Origin: Gaiellasilicea sp963811885
Lineage (GTDB): Bacteria; Actinomycetota; Thermoleophilia; Gaiellales; Gaiellaceae
Direction: 5' to 3'
Assembly (NCBI GenBank): GCA_963811885.1
Contig: CAWETB010000007.1
Location: 1 to 64,000 of the forward strand
DNA: 64,000 nucleotides
Part shown: positions 1-10,387 of the stretch, one piece after another
Numbering within the stretch: position 1 is the first letter of the stretch
Layout: each line of letters begins with the position of its first letter
The notes under the pieces: model-generated
Database searches by the model: none
What the model saw: only the letters and a program-made list of their open reading frames with translations
What the model was told of the DNA's origin: nothing
Program-made: the position numbers and the translations under genes

Positions 1-356
1 AAGACTCTCGCCCGCTTCTGATCCAGAGTCACTCCGTGCACCCCTTTCCCCGGCGGTGGTCAGCAGGCGGATTCCCACACCACCGTGACCGGCATAGAAC
101 GCGAAACCTACGTCGTCGGAACACAAGTTTCAAATCGGAATCGGGCCGGACGCGACCAGGCCAGACTGAGTCCGGCAGCCTCTCGCTTGACGGAATCGGC
201 GCGCGCAGGTCAGGCCGGATCCGATGCGGCACCTCGGCCCGTTCTGTGCAACGCCGATGCCTGATAGCCGCCAACGCTCCCGACTAACCGATGCCGCGTC
301 AGCGAGAGTGGTTGCCGTGGCTGGTCCGGCAGGATTAGACTCGGTTCGAGGAGGGC
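1..356. other. Leader region, no gene recognised
   Basis: Open frames exist on both strands, but they are arginine-rich and read like out-of-frame G+C-rich DNA, with no recognisable domain. The segment ends in a purine-rich GAGGAGG just before the ATG at 357. A TTGCCG (about 314) followed 18 nt later by TAGACT resembles a weak sigma-70 promoter. That is pattern matching only. Confidence 0.4.
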
Positions 357-2440
357 ATGGCGGCAACGCTTGCGACTGGGGCTGACCGGCACCGGCACGG
401 CGTGCGCAATCGGCTCGCGGCGTTGCGCGGGACTCGGCACGGCGGTTTCGTGCTGTACGGCATTTCCGTTGCGCTGGTTGCCGTGGGCTATTACCTGACG
501 GGACGGATCGGCCTCGAGCTTGCCTATCTCGATGGTGCGGTGGCGGCCCTGTGGCCGCCTGCTGGGTTCGGACTGGCTGTGCTGTTTCTGTATGGCGCTC
601 GGCTCTGGCCGGGCATTGTCGATCGGTGACCTCTGGCTCGGGGATTACTCGACGCCGTTGGGGACCGTCGTCGGCCAGACGGTCGGAAACACGCTGGCGC
701 TCGTCGTCGCGGCTTTGGTTTTGCGCCGCTTGACCGGCGGGCGGGGCGAGCTCGAACGCGTCTTCGACGTGCTGGCCCTCGTCGTCTGCGCGTTCCTCGC
801 TGCCATCATCAGCGCCGCCTTCGGGCCGATGTCGCTGTATCTCGGCGACGTGATCCCTGCCGACGAACTCGTGCGCGTCTTTCGCACCTGGACACTGGGC
901 GACGCAGCCGGCGTCCTCGTCCTCGCGCCCGCCATCCTGACCTGGTCCGCGTCAGGCTTGAAGGGCATTCGACGGCAGGACGTCGTCGAGGGAGCGGTCA
1001 TGCTCGCCGTGCTCGTGGTGCTGGCCGAGGTGTCGCCGCAGCAAGACGTGCCCTACATCGTGTTTCCGGTGCTCTTGTGGGCTGCGTTGCGCCTCGGGCC
1101 TCGCGGCGCCGCCACGGCGATCCTCGTCGTCTGCTCGATCACCGTCTGGAACACGGCGCAAAGCGAAGGACCGTTCGTGCGGGAATCGATCACCGACAGC
1201 CTCCTCGCCACGCAGCTCTTCATCGCGATCGCCGCCATCACGTCGCTGATCCTCGCCGCAGTGACCGCTGAGCGCAGAGCCGCAGCACGCGCGCTGGCGG
1301 GCGCCGAGGCGACTCAGCGCGCGCTCGCCGACGAGCAGGCGGCGCTGCGCAGGGTCGCCACGCTCGTTGCCGGCGAGGCAGCGCCAGCCGCGTCTTCGAG
1401 CACGTGACCGAGGAGGTCGGCCGGCTGCTGGGATTCCCCGCCGCGAGCGTCATGCAGTACGACGGCGCTCGAACGGCCACGATCGTCGGGACCTGGAGCG
1501 AGGACGGCAAGCCGCGCTTCCCAGTCGGTGCTTCGCTCGATCTCGACGGCGACACCGTCGTCGCGGAGGTGCTGCGGAGCGGCAGCGCTCAGCGCGTGGA
1601 CTACGAGGAGGCGAGCGGCACCCTGGCCGAGACCGTGCGGAGCTTCGGCTACCGCGCCGCGGTGGCGGCGCCGGTCACCGTCGGCGGCAGGCTGTGGGGC
1701 GTACTGGTGGGGGTGACGACATCGGACGAACGCCTGCCCGACGGTCTCGAGCAGCGGCTCTGCGATTTCGCCGAACTCGTCGCGCAGGCTCTGGCCAACG
1801 CCGACGCGTACGAGAAGCTGGCCGCATCGCGGGCGCGGCTCGTCGAGGTCGGCGACGCGGAACGGATGCGGCTGGAGCGCAACCTGCACGACGGCGCTCA
1901 GCAGCGGCTCGTCTCGGTCTCCCTTGAGCTGAGCATCGTCGCCGCGAAGTTCGAGAGTGACCCGCGCGGCCGCGCGGAAGGTGCTGACCGAGGCCCAGGA
2001 CGAGCTCGCCCGCGGGCTCTCGGAGCTGCGCGAGCTGGCCCGCGGCATCCACCCGGTCGTCCTCACCGAGCGGGGCCTAGGCCCCGCGCTCGACGCCCTG
2101 CTCGTCGCGGGCACCGATCCCTGTCGAGATCACAGAACTGCCCGACGAGCGTCTACCGGCCAACGTCGAAGCGGCGGCGTACTACGTCGTCGCCGAAGCG
2201 ATCGCGAACGTCGGCAAGTACGCGCACGCGTCCGGCGCGACCGTCAGCATCAGCCGCTCGAACGGAGCCGCAACCGTGAGCGTCAGCGACGACGGCGTCG
2301 GGGGCGCCGACCCGGCCGGCGGCTCAGGCCTCCACGGGCTGGCAGCCCGCGTCGAGGCGCTCAACGGCCACCTGGACATCGACAGCGAGCCGGGCCGCGG
2401 CACCCGCATCACAGCGGAGATTCCCTATCGGGAAAAGTGA
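357..2440 (+). CDS. MASE1-GAF sensor histidine kinase (HisKA_3 type), frameshifted
   Basis: Membrane-bound sensor kinase of the NarL-partner class. About 290 N-terminal residues form a MASE1-like multi-helix membrane domain, starting near GYYLTGRIGLELAYL and the WPPAGFGLA segment. A short coiled linker, a GAF domain (about residues 350-500), a HisKA_3 dimerisation box with phospho-acceptor His in ERNLHDGAQQRL, and a C-terminal HATPase (VAEAIANVGKYAHA, DDGVGG) follow. The reading frame breaks four times: near 621 (extra G between GTC and ATC), 1390 (net -1 or +2), 1968 (extra base) and 2116 (extra G between ACC and ATC). Each domain continues in the next frame, so one gene is annotated. No response regulator lies next to it; the downstream gene is on the opposite strand. 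ATG 357 follows GAGGAGG at short spacing. Ligand unknown. Confidence 0.8.
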
Positions 2441-2534
2441 GCCCGGCTCGGCGACGTACCCAAAAGCGTGCAAGCTGTACCCCGAGCGCCCTGGGAGTCA
2501 TGTGTTGTCTCCGCGAGCAACCGTCGGGTTCGCC

Positions 2535-4335
2535 CTACGGGTCGACGTTGAAGCTGAGCATCATTCCGCTCTCGTGGTGCTCGGCGATGTGGCAGTGAGC
2601 CATCCAGCGGCCGGGGTTCGTGACGTCGAGCAGGATGTCGACGGTCTCGCCGGTGCGGACGAGGACCGTGTCCTTCCAGACGAGGTTCGGCTCGACGACC
2701 TCGTCGCGCGCGAGGATCAGGAAGCGGCCTGCCCCGTGGACGTGGAACGGGTGCGGCATCGGGTGATCCGAGTCCATCTCGTTCACGAGCCGCAGCTTCA
2801 CCTGGTCGCCGACGCGGAACGTCCAGTCGATCTGCGCGTTCTCGGCGCCGGTGTCGCGGTCGACGAGCTTCCAGCGCATGTTCGCGGGCGTCGTCTTCCG
2901 GTTGATCTCGACCATGTCGTCTTCCCACTCGATCCCCTGCGCCGTGCCGTGGGCGTGCTCGGACTCGCCGTGCTGATGGTGGTGGCCGCCGTGCCGGTCC
3001 TGGTGCTCGTCCTCGCCGTGTGCCGTCGTGGCTCGTCGCCGTGGTGGTCGTGGCCGTGTCCGCCGCCGGCCTCGACGAGGCTGGCCGGCAGGAGCTTCAT
3101 GCCGCACTTCGGACAGCGGTCGGGCTTGTCGCTCGTCACCTCCGGATGCATCGGGCAGACGTAGGTCGTCTCTTCCGCGGCCTGGGCGAGCAGCTTCATC
3201 CCGCACTTCGGGCAGCTGCCCGGCTCCTCGCTCACGACCTCCGGGTGCATCGGGCAGACGTAGACGACCGGCACGCCTTCGGGCACGCCCATGTCCATCT
3301 CGGCGACGAACGAGAGCGTCTTGTCAGGTGGCGCCTTGAAGAACGGCTCGATCCGCTCGCGTAGCTCGGCCATGTCGCGGTTGGTGCGCAGGCGCGCGAA
3401 CTCGTCCGCGAACGACTGCTCCGGCTGGCTCGTCGGCGACGGTGATCGATGCGAGCCGGTAGATGCGCTCCGGCGTTCGGTGCTGGAGCTCGAGCTCGCC
3501 CGCGTCCGGGAAAAGCACGTCGACGACGACACGCTCGGAGGGGGCGAGCAGGACCTCGTCGACGAGCTCCTCGTGCTCGTAGTGGCCGGCGTCGGCACCG
3601 ACCAGCTTCATCTGCGCGCCCGGCAGCGTCACGTTGAAGACCCGCGTGTTCGCGGTGTTGGTGAAGTAGAAGCGCACGACCTCGCCGCGCTTGGCCTCGA
3701 GCGCAAGGTCCGGCTCGCCGGCGACGAGCATCACGTTGCCGAAGCGGCCCATCGCCACGTGCGTCGTCTCCGACTCGCTGAAGGCGGCGATCTGCCCGTC
3801 CTCGATCAGGATGTCGTCGAGCGTGAGCAGCAGCTCGCGGTTCGCCGGCGGCCAGTAGTCGGGCTCGCTCGGGGTGACGAGGATGTTCCCGTACAGGCCC
3901 AGCTCCTGGCCGTAGTCCTCGCGGATGTGCGGGTGGTACCAGAAGGCGCCCGGGTCGGGCACGTGCAGCCTGGTAGGTGAAGCGTCTCGCCGACCGGGAT
4001 CGGCGCCTGCGTGTCGTGCGTGCCGTCGTAGCGGTTCTCGAGCCGCAGGCCGTGCCAGTGGACGGTGGCCTCGAGGTCGCCGTGGTTGCGTGACGTGCAC
4101 AGTGATCGTCGCGCCCTGCGGCGACCTTGAGCGTCGGGCCTGGAACCGAGCCGTTGTAGGCGAGCATCCGCACCGTCGCATCGCCGATCCGCTTCTTGAC
4201 CGGGATGATCTCGAGCTCGAACTCGTCGCCGTCGGCGAGCTCGACCAACTCGGTCTTGCGGGCCTCCGGCAGGCCCTCGGTCTCGCGCGGGAACTCGAGC
4301 TTCCGGCTGTCCTGTTCGGAGCCCGGCTCGTGCAT
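2535..4335 (-). CDS. Multicopper oxidase with two heavy-metal-binding (HMBD) repeats and a His-rich segment, frameshifted
   Basis: About 600 residues. The N-terminal cupredoxin half carries HWHGL and WYHPH; the C-terminal cupredoxin carries HPFHVH and HCHIAEHHESGMM, the type 1/2/3 copper ligands of laccase-like multicopper oxidases. Between the halves lie two near-identical heavy-metal-binding modules (YVCPMHPEV followed by CPKCGMKL) and a His/Asp/Glu-rich stretch. Such HMBD modules are usual in CusB/CzcB-type and P-type ATPase metal exporters, not inside oxidases. Six frame breaks (about 4109, 4095, 3984, 3972, 3428, 3022) interrupt the gene, yet all four copper motifs appear in order, so it is annotated whole. 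No signal peptide is visible from the ATG at 4335; an upstream start may be hidden by an error. It begins 3 nt after the CzcO-like gene and is probably co-transcribed. Inferred role: copper/metal oxidation and detoxification. Confidence 0.82.
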
Positions 4336-4338
4336 CGG

Positions 4339-5499
4339 CTACATCCTCTCAGTCGAGCGAGTCTCGGCAGGCGCGGCGCTGGCGCGCTCGTGCCGAGCCG
4401 CGCCTTCGATTCCTGGTAGTCGGCGATCCGCTCCGCGATGTACTCGGCGTCGTCCTTCACCCAGCCGATCAGCGCCGAGCCGCGCGTGTGCTGCCAGGTG
4501 AGGCCGAGGAAGTAGAGGCCGGGGACATCGGTGACGCCGCGGCGGTGACGCAGGCGCCCGTCCTCGTCGAAGATCGGCAGCTTGATCCACGAGTAGTCGG
4601 CGCGGTAGCCCGTCGCCCAGATGACGGCGTCGACCTCGAGCTCGCTGCCGTCCTCGAAGCGAACCGTTCGGCCCTCGGCGTCGACGACGCGCGTGCCTGA
4701 GCTCGACCCCGTAGCGCTTCTTGAGCTGGCGTGGGCTCGAGCCGATCAGCGTGTCGCGCGTGCTCAGCTTCCGGCCGAGACGTGACTCGACCGTCTTGTC
4801 GAGGATTCGCGTCTTCGTCAGCCACCAGAAGAGGTCGCGCCCGAGCACGCGCTGGGGCAGCGGCTTCTGGCGCGAGCCGACCGAGAGCACGACCTTGTGC
4901 GTCGCCGAGAGCTCCTTCGCGATCTGGAAGCCGGTGTTGCCGCCGCCGACGACGAGGACCGTCCCCTCCGGCACGTCGTCGGGCCGGCGATAGCCGACGG
5001 CGTGCGTCTGGAAGACATCGTCCGCGAGCTTCTCGGCGAGCTTCGGCACGTACGGCGTCTGGAAAGGCCCGGTCGCGACCACGACCTGGTCGGCGGCGAT
5101 CGTCCGCCCGTCCACCTCGAGGCGGAAGCGCCCGTCGTCGCCCTGCTCGAGCTTCTTGACCTCGCTGTTCAGCTCGATCGGCAGCTCGAAGGTCTCGGCG
5201 TAGCGCTCGAGGTAGGCGATCACCTCGTCTCGGGTCGGGTAGCCGTCGGGGTCGCCCGGGAACGGAAGCCCCGGCAGCGCGCTGTAGCGCCGGGGCGTGA
5301 AGAGCGTGAGCGACTCCCAGCGCTCGCGCCAGGCAGACCCGATCGAATCGGCGCGCTCGAGGATCACGAAGCGGCGGCCTTGGCGGCGGAGGAAGTAGCC
5401 CATCGCCAGCCCTGCCTGGCCGGCGCCGATGACGGCGACTTCCACGTCGTCGCTCGTTCGGGACGCTGCGGTGGGCTCGTCGGCGGTACTGCTCATCAT
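4339..5499 (-). CDS. CzcO-like FAD/NAD(P)-dependent monooxygenase, frameshifted near C-terminus
   Basis: Flavoprotein of the flavin monooxygenase/CzcO family. The N-terminal Rossmann motif GAGQAGLAMGYFLRRQG binds FAD; WRERWESLTLFTP and the second Rossmann motif VVGGGNTG bind substrate-side flavin and NADPH; the late motif VIWATGY is typical. An extra A after a CTC codon (near 4700) breaks the frame. A second break is needed near 4395 to reach the stop at 4339, so the last 20 or so residues are uncertain. The second of two tandem ATG codons (5496) is an alternative start. It lies immediately upstream of the multicopper oxidase in one transcription unit; CzcO proteins are known from metal-resistance loci. 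Substrate unknown. Confidence 0.8.
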   Translation of the reverse strand: MMSSTADEPTAASRTSDDVEVAVIGAGQAGLAMGYFLRRQGRRFVILERADSIGSAWRERWESLTLFTPRRYSALPGLPFPGDPDGYPTRDEVIAYLERYAETFELPIELNSEVKKLEQGDDGRFRLEVDGRTIAADQVVVATGPFQTPYVPKLAEKLADDVFQTHAVGYRRPDDVPEGTVLVVGGGNTGFQIAKELSATHKVVLSVGSRQKPLPQRVLGRDLFWWLTKTRILDKTVESRLGRKLSTRDTLIGSSPRQLKKRYGVELRHARRRRRGPNGSLRGRQRARGRRRHLGDGLPRRLLVDQAADLRRGRAPASPPRRHRCPRPLLPRPHLAAHARLGADRLGEGRRRVHRGADRRLPGIEGAARHERASAAPAETRSTERM

Positions 5500-5687
5500 C
5501 CTTGGGCTTCCCCACTCAGCACGAGCAAAACACCATTCCGCGCCTGCACTGGACGAGGTCGGTTTGCGTCCGCGCGTGACTGGCTAGGGTCAGTCCATCA
5601 GGTGACGAACATGCCCGATGCGACCAGCGCCGATGCGGCGCCCCACGCCTGATCTCGAGCGCAGGAGCCGGAGTGCACGCAGCCGGC

Positions 5688-6431
5688 TCACGTGATCTCC
5701 CGTCGCGTGACGAGGTTTGTGCCGGCCGCGGCCAGCGCCAGCGTGTAGCCGGTGAGGACCAATCCCGCGCTCCAGAAGGGAAGCAGGCCCTCTTCGGCCG
5801 ACCAGGTTCCGCTGAGGGCGCTCGCGGCACCCATCGGGAGCCAGCGGCCGACCTCAGGGACAACGTTGATGAGCAGGGCCTCGACGGTCGTCGACCAGAC
5901 GACCACGACCGTGATCGCGAGTGTCTGGTTCGGCATCACGGCGCCCAGGCCGATGCCGAAGGCCGTCATCAGCCCAGTGCCGATCAACCCGCCCAGGATC
6001 GGGGCTCCGACGTCGGTGCTGAGGAGACTGACGTCGATGTCCCGCGCCGCCAGCCAGGGAAGGGCGATCGCGAGGGTTAGCAACGAGGAGACCGCAGTCG
6101 CCAGGACGCCTACGACGCTGCCCGCGGCGAGCTTCGCCGCGATCACGCGCCTCCGATCGGGAGTGATCAGGAACGTGGGCGTGGCGGTGTTGTGGCGGAA
6201 CTCGCCGGCCATCATCGTGATGCCGAGGAGCAGGAGGAGCAGCCCGCCGGCCGACGCAGCGGAGAACACAGCGGTAATTCCCTCGCTGCTGTCGAGCAAC
6301 AGGCCGTCGTTCGAGACGGTCATCGTCAGCGCGATGCTGACCGGGACGAAGGCCAGCGCGAAGGCGATGTACGCCCAGAACGCGCGGGTCGTCTGGAGCT
6401 TCAGCAGCTCCGCGTGGATCAGGTTTTTCAT
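5688..6431 (-). CDS. ABC-2 type transporter permease
   Basis: 247 residues with an N-terminal MKNLIHAELLKLQTTRAFW element (membrane-proximal amphipathic start of ABC-2 permeases), about six hydrophobic segments and the extracytoplasmic loop GEFRHNTATPTFLITPDRRR that is very typical of the family. It overlaps the upstream ATPase gene by 4 nt, so the two are translationally coupled half-transporter partners. Bacitracin/antibiotic-type or lipid-type export is the usual role; no substrate can be assigned. The 190 bp before the next gene upstream (5500-5687) holds no other gene. Confidence 0.88.
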   Translation of the reverse strand: MKNLIHAELLKLQTTRAFWAYIAFALAFVPVSIALTMTVSNDGLLLDSSEGITAVFSAASAGGLLLLLLGITMMAGEFRHNTATPTFLITPDRRRVIAAKLAAGSVVGVLATAVSSLLTLAIALPWLAARDIDVSLLSTDVGAPILGGLIGTGLMTAFGIGLGAVMPNQTLAITVVVVWSTTVEALLINVVPEVGRWLPMGAASALSGTWSAEEGLLPFWSAGLVLTGYTLALAAAGTNLVTRREIT

Positions 6432-7327
6432 CGGGATGCTCCTTCGGAAGTCGTGAGCTCGAGGAACATCTCCTCGAGGTTGAAGTGCTCCGGCGTCATC
6501 TCGAAGATGACCGCGCCGATGCCTGCCGCGACCAGACCCACCGCCTCGGCGGCGCTCTCAAGGGCGACGAGCGCATCGGAGGCGACGAGCTGGGCAGAGA
6601 TGCCCTGAGCGAGCAGCGCGCCGCGCAGCGCCTCGGCCTGCGGCGTTCGCACTCGCACACCGGATCGCGACCGGTTGGCCAGCTCGGCGAGCGAGGACTG
6701 GGTGACGAGTCCCCCGTTCGCGATGATCACCACGTCGTCGACGGTCTGGGCGACCTCGGCGAGCACGTGGCTCGAGACCAGCACGGTGCCGCCTCTGTCG
6801 GCGAACGCACGCACGAACTGCCGCAACCAGTGGACGCCCTCCGGATCGAGGCCGTTCGCAGGCTCGTCCAGGATCAACACCTCCGGCTCGCCGAGCAAGG
6901 CGCTCGCCAGACCGAGGCGTTGACGCATTCCGAGCGAGAAGCCCTTGACCCGGCGGTGCCCGACGTCGGCGAGGTCGACCTCGCGGAGCACCGCGTCGAC
7001 GCGCGCGAGCGGGAGACCTGCGGCGGTCGCCAGGACGCGAAGGTGATCGCGCGCCCGCCGACCGGGATGAAAGGCGTCCGCCTCGAGCACTGCCCCGACG
7101 CGGCGGAACGGCTCCGCCATCGCCGCGTACGGCTTGCCGCCGATCGTGGCGCTGCCTTGGCTCGGCCGCACCAGGCCGAGGAGCATCCGCAGCGTCGTCG
7201 ACTTGCCGGCCCCGTTGGGCCCGAGGAAGCCGGTCACGGCTCCTTCGCGAGCGGTGAAGCTCAGGTCGTCGACTGCGGCTACCTCGCCGAAGCGTTTTGA
7301 GAGTCCTTGAATCTCGATCGCTGCCAT
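6428..7327 (-). CDS. ABC transporter ATP-binding protein
   Basis: Cytoplasmic ATPase for the ABC-2 permease that follows. Walker A GPNGAGKST, signature FSLGMRQRLGLA, Walker B VLILDEPANGLDP and the switch His in SSHVLAEV are intact. The C-terminal third is the poorly conserved extension of BcrA/CcmA-type exporters. Of two in-frame ATG codons, the one at 7327 is preferred because GGAGG lies 6 nt upstream of it; the ATG at 7333 directly abuts that GGAGG. The gene is divergent from the histidine kinase at 7488, with 160 bp between them, an arrangement common where the two-component system controls the exporter. Confidence 0.93.
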   Translation of the reverse strand: MAAIEIQGLSKRFGEVAAVDDLSFTAREGAVTGFLGPNGAGKSTTLRMLLGLVRPSQGSATIGGKPYAAMAEPFRRVGAVLEADAFHPGRRARDHLRVLATAAGLPLARVDAVLREVDLADVGHRRVKGFSLGMRQRLGLASALLGEPEVLILDEPANGLDPEGVHWLRQFVRAFADRGGTVLVSSHVLAEVAQTVDDVVIIANGGLVTQSSLAELANRSRSGVRVRTPQAEALRGALLAQGISAQLVASDALVALESAAEAVGLVAAGIGAVIFEMTPEHFNLEEMFLELTTSEGASR

Positions 7328-7487
7328 TTGCATCCTCCAGTTGAGTTCGTTGTCCTGACGACACGATGGGCCGCGAAGCGGGGCTCGGCAATCGGCCATA
7401 GGGCGACTCTTGGACCGACGAAAGTCGGTGATCTGATCGACTTCGGAACGGTGTCCAAGGGCGGCCGAGACACCTACTCTTGGCGGA

Positions 7488-8690
7488 GTGACCGCTCGCC
7501 GTCTCCTGTCCACCCTGGTCGTCGTCCCGGAGGAGGACGAGGAGCCGCCCTCGCGCCGCTCGCGGTTCGACTGGGTCGTCGACTGCTCGCTGTTCCTGCT
7601 GGCGACCGCCCTAGGCGGCCTGGCGCTGGCTGACCAGGTCGGCCGCGGGCTGGACGGGCCCCTGCTTGTCTTCGATGTGATTGGTGGCGCTGCGCTCTGC
7701 CTCGCCCTGTGGTGGCGGCGGCGTTGGCCATTCGGCCTCGGTCTGGCCTCGGTGCCGATCGTGGCCTTCTCGTCCTCCGCGGGCTTTGCCGGCCTGATCG
7801 TCCTGTTCACCGTCGCCGCCTACCGCCGGTGGCAGCTGGCGTTCCTCGTCGCCGGACTGCAGCTCGCGATGTTTCCCGTCTTCCGCGCCGTGCAGCCCGA
7901 CGACGACTCGCTCCCGCCGCTGGCGTTCTTCGTCATCCAGACGCTGGCCTACGCCGCCATCGTCGCGTGGGGCATGTTCATGCGCGGGCGCCGCCAGTCG
8001 GCGCAAGAGCGCTTACGTCATGCCGAGGCCGAGCAGGAGCTGCGCGTCGAGCAAATCCGCCACGCCGAGCGCACGCGCATCGCGCGCGAGATGCACGACG
8101 TGCTGGCCCACCGGATCTCGCTGCTGAGCCTGCACGCCGGCGCGCTGGAGTTCCGCCCGGACGCGCCGCCCGAGGAGGTCGCGCGCGCGGCCGCAGTGAT
8201 CCGCGCCAGCGCACACCAGGCGCTCGAGGACCTGCGCGCTGTGATCGGCGTGCTGCGCGACGGGCCTGACGGCGAGGCGCCGCAGCCGCCCCAGCCGACG
8301 CTCGCGGCGCTGCCCGGCCTGCTCGAGGAGTCACGCGCCGCCGGGATGCTCCTCCACGCCGAAATCCGTCTCGCGGACCTGGCCGCCGTCCCTGACGCGA
8401 TCGGTCGCCACGCGCTGCGGATCGTCCAGGAGGCGCTGACCAACGCGCGCAAGCACGCCACCTCGGCCGCGGTGGACCTCCTTGTGGAGGGCGCCCCGGG
8501 GGAGGGTCTGACGATCGAGGTGCGCAACTCGGCACCGGTCCTGGCCGCCGGCGAGTCGGAGATCCCCGGGGCGAGGACCGGCCTCGTCGGCCTGGCCGAG
8601 CGGGCGACGCTCTCCGGCGGCAGCCTCGTGCACGGGCTCGACGAGGCGGGCGACTTCCAGCTTCGCGCCTGGTTGCCGTGGCCGAATTGA
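7488..8690 (+). CDS. NarL-family sensor histidine kinase
   Basis: 400 residues. The N-terminus has about five transmembrane segments (residues 28-165) with no large extracellular loop, typical of intramembrane-sensing kinases next to ABC exporters. The HisKA_3 box (RIAREMHDVLAHRISLLSLH) supplies the phospho-acceptor His, and the HATPase N-box is IVQEALTNARKHA. GTG start. The 3' end overlaps the response regulator by 13 nt, so both are co-translated. Divergent ABC exporter genes (5688-7327) are the likely target; membrane stress is a plausible but unproven signal. Confidence 0.93.
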   Translation: MTARRLLSTLVVVPEEDEEPPSRRSRFDWVVDCSLFLLATALGGLALADQVGRGLDGPLLVFDVIGGAALCLALWWRRRWPFGLGLASVPIVAFSSSAGFAGLIVLFTVAAYRRWQLAFLVAGLQLAMFPVFRAVQPDDDSLPPLAFFVIQTLAYAAIVAWGMFMRGRRQSAQERLRHAEAEQELRVEQIRHAERTRIAREMHDVLAHRISLLSLHAGALEFRPDAPPEEVARAAAVIRASAHQALEDLRAVIGVLRDGPDGEAPQPPQPTLAALPGLLEESRAAGMLLHAEIRLADLAAVPDAIGRHALRIVQEALTNARKHATSAAVDLLVEGAPGEGLTIEVRNSAPVLAAGESEIPGARTGLVGLAERATLSGGSLVHGLDEAGDFQLRAWLPWPN

Positions 8691-9346
8691 GCGAGCAGAT
8701 CCGCGTCCTGGTGGTCGACGACGACGCGCTCGTCCGCGCCGGGCTGTCGATGCTGCTCGCGGGCGTCGAGGAGATCGTGATCGTCGGCGAGGCGGCGGAC
8801 GGCAGCGAGGTCGCACACGCGGTGGCCGAGCACGAGCCCGACATCGTGCTGATGGACATCCGGATGCCCGGGATGGACGGCCTGGCCGCCACCGAGTTGC
8901 TGCGCGCTCACGACAACGCGCCCGAGGTCATCGTCCTCACGACGTTCGAGGTCGACGACGACGTCCTGCGCGCCCTGCGCGCCGGCGCCAGCGGGTTCCT
9001 CCTCAAGGATACGCCGCCGGCCGACATCGTCCGTGCCGTGCGGGCCGTCGCCGCCGGCGAGCCGATGCTCTCCCCGACGATCACCCGCCGGTTGATCGGT
9101 CACGTGACCGACGGCGAGACCCACGACCGCCAGCGGCACGCCCGCGAGCAACTCGACCGCCTCACCGAGCGCGAGCGCGAGGTCGCCGTCGCGGTCGGGC
9201 TGGGCAAGTCCAACGCCGAGATCGGCCGCGAGCTCTACATGAGCGTGCCGACCGTCAAGTCGCACGTCTCGCGCGTGCTCGAGAAGCTCGAGTTCAACAA
9301 CCGCGTGCAGATCGCCCTGCTAGCCCACGACGCCGGGGAGGCGTGA
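8678..9346 (+). CDS. NarL/FixJ-family response regulator
   Basis: 222 residues. The receiver domain has the acidic pocket (VVDDD), phospho-acceptor Asp in VLMDIRMPGMDG and the conserved Lys in LLKDTPP. The C-terminal LuxR-type HTH runs from LTEREREVAVAV to TVKSHVSRVLEKL. A GTG start inside the kinase gene gives a 13-nt overlap. Cognate partner of the kinase at 7488. The following 267 bp (9347-9613) contain no recognisable gene. Confidence 0.95.
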   Translation: MAELSEQIRVLVVDDDALVRAGLSMLLAGVEEIVIVGEAADGSEVAHAVAEHEPDIVLMDIRMPGMDGLAATELLRAHDNAPEVIVLTTFEVDDDVLRALRAGASGFLLKDTPPADIVRAVRAVAAGEPMLSPTITRRLIGHVTDGETHDRQRHAREQLDRLTEREREVAVAVGLGKSNAEIGRELYMSVPTVKSHVSRVLEKLEFNNRVQIALLAHDAGEA

Positions 9347-9613
9347 CCTGCGATCGCGAAATCGACCAGGCGTAGAAGAGTCGACGAGGACTCGACTGGT
9401 TGACCGGTTCTCCGCCGCTGCTTTCGATCGGCCGTGATCGGTGAGGAGCAATGACGGCCCATTTGCAGGTAGTTCTCGGGCGACCTTCCGTGCGCGAAGC
9501 GGGGCCGGGCAGCAAACGATGCATTTCAGACCCGCAGTTCGTGCCTGGCCTAGGCAAGCGGCCGAGGCCGGAGCGAGCGCAGGGCCGTGACCGAAGCGAG
9601 GAGGTAACCCCAC

Positions 9614-10107
9614 GTGAGCGATAACGAACCTACCGAGCGGCTGCTCGACGTCTTCAACCTCTACAACGACGAGCTGGATAACTCGAACGAACGGGAGGGC
9701 TGGAACTTTAGGGCAGCGAAGGTCGGTGAGCACATCGGCGGTGAATTGATCGGCGCAGGACTGTACGAGGCAGAACCTGGAAACAAGGTCTGGCCGTATC
9801 ACACACATCACGCCAATGAGGAGTGGCTCCTCGTCGTTCGCGGCCAGCCCACGCTCCGCACGCCCGAAGGGGAGCGCCAGCTCAACGAGGGGGATGTCGT
9901 CTGCTTTCCCCGGGGCAAGGCGGGAGCGCATCAGGTCTGGAACGGAAGCGACTCTCCGATTCGTGTGCTCATGCTCTCGACACTCGTGGTGCCAGACATC
10001 GTCGAGTTCCTCGATACGGGGAAGGTGAGCGCACGCAGCGTGGCAGGTGAATTGATCATGTTCGGTCGCCGGGGCCCAAGCTCGACTACTGGGAAGGCGA
10101 GGAGTAG
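9614..10107 (+). CDS. Cupin-domain protein, one frameshift near the end
   Basis: About 165 residues forming a single cupin barrel. The metal-binding pattern is visible as YHTHHANEEWLLVVRG (first cupin motif) and PRGKAGAHQVWN (second). GAGGAGG lies 9 nt upstream of the GTG start at 9614. A one-base deletion in a run of four G near 10066 shifts the frame; the alternative frame gives a natural ending (PKLDYWEGEE, stop 10105-10107), whereas the uncorrected frame runs on through the tRNA region. Enzyme or binding role unknown. The next 129 bp up to the tRNA hold only short GC hairpins. Confidence 0.75.
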
Positions 10108-10236
10108 CTGGAAGCGCGCCTTTTCACGCCTCGCTCCGAGTCCGGCGAGGACGTTTAGGGCCCCTTTGGGGCACGACGTTCGCGCCGCCACGGACGCGCC
10201 GAAGCCACAAGATAGGCGTGAGCGCGGTACAGAGAA

Positions 10237-10310
<74 letters not shown>

Positions 10311-10387
10311 CGGGGCGACGGACAGTGTAGCCGGGACGCTCAGTACCCTGGCGGCGTGCCCACCGCGCGCGCCGAAGAGCCTTCTCC

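Noticed and set aside
357..2440. Programmed frameshifting in the sensor kinase.
   Set aside because: Four breaks of mixed sense, no slippery heptamers or conserved signals; similar breaks occur in unrelated genes.
10108..10236. Terminator after the cupin gene (CCTCGC/GCGAGG and GGCCCC/GGGGC hairpins).
   Set aside because: Short stems with no T-run; not strong enough to annotate.
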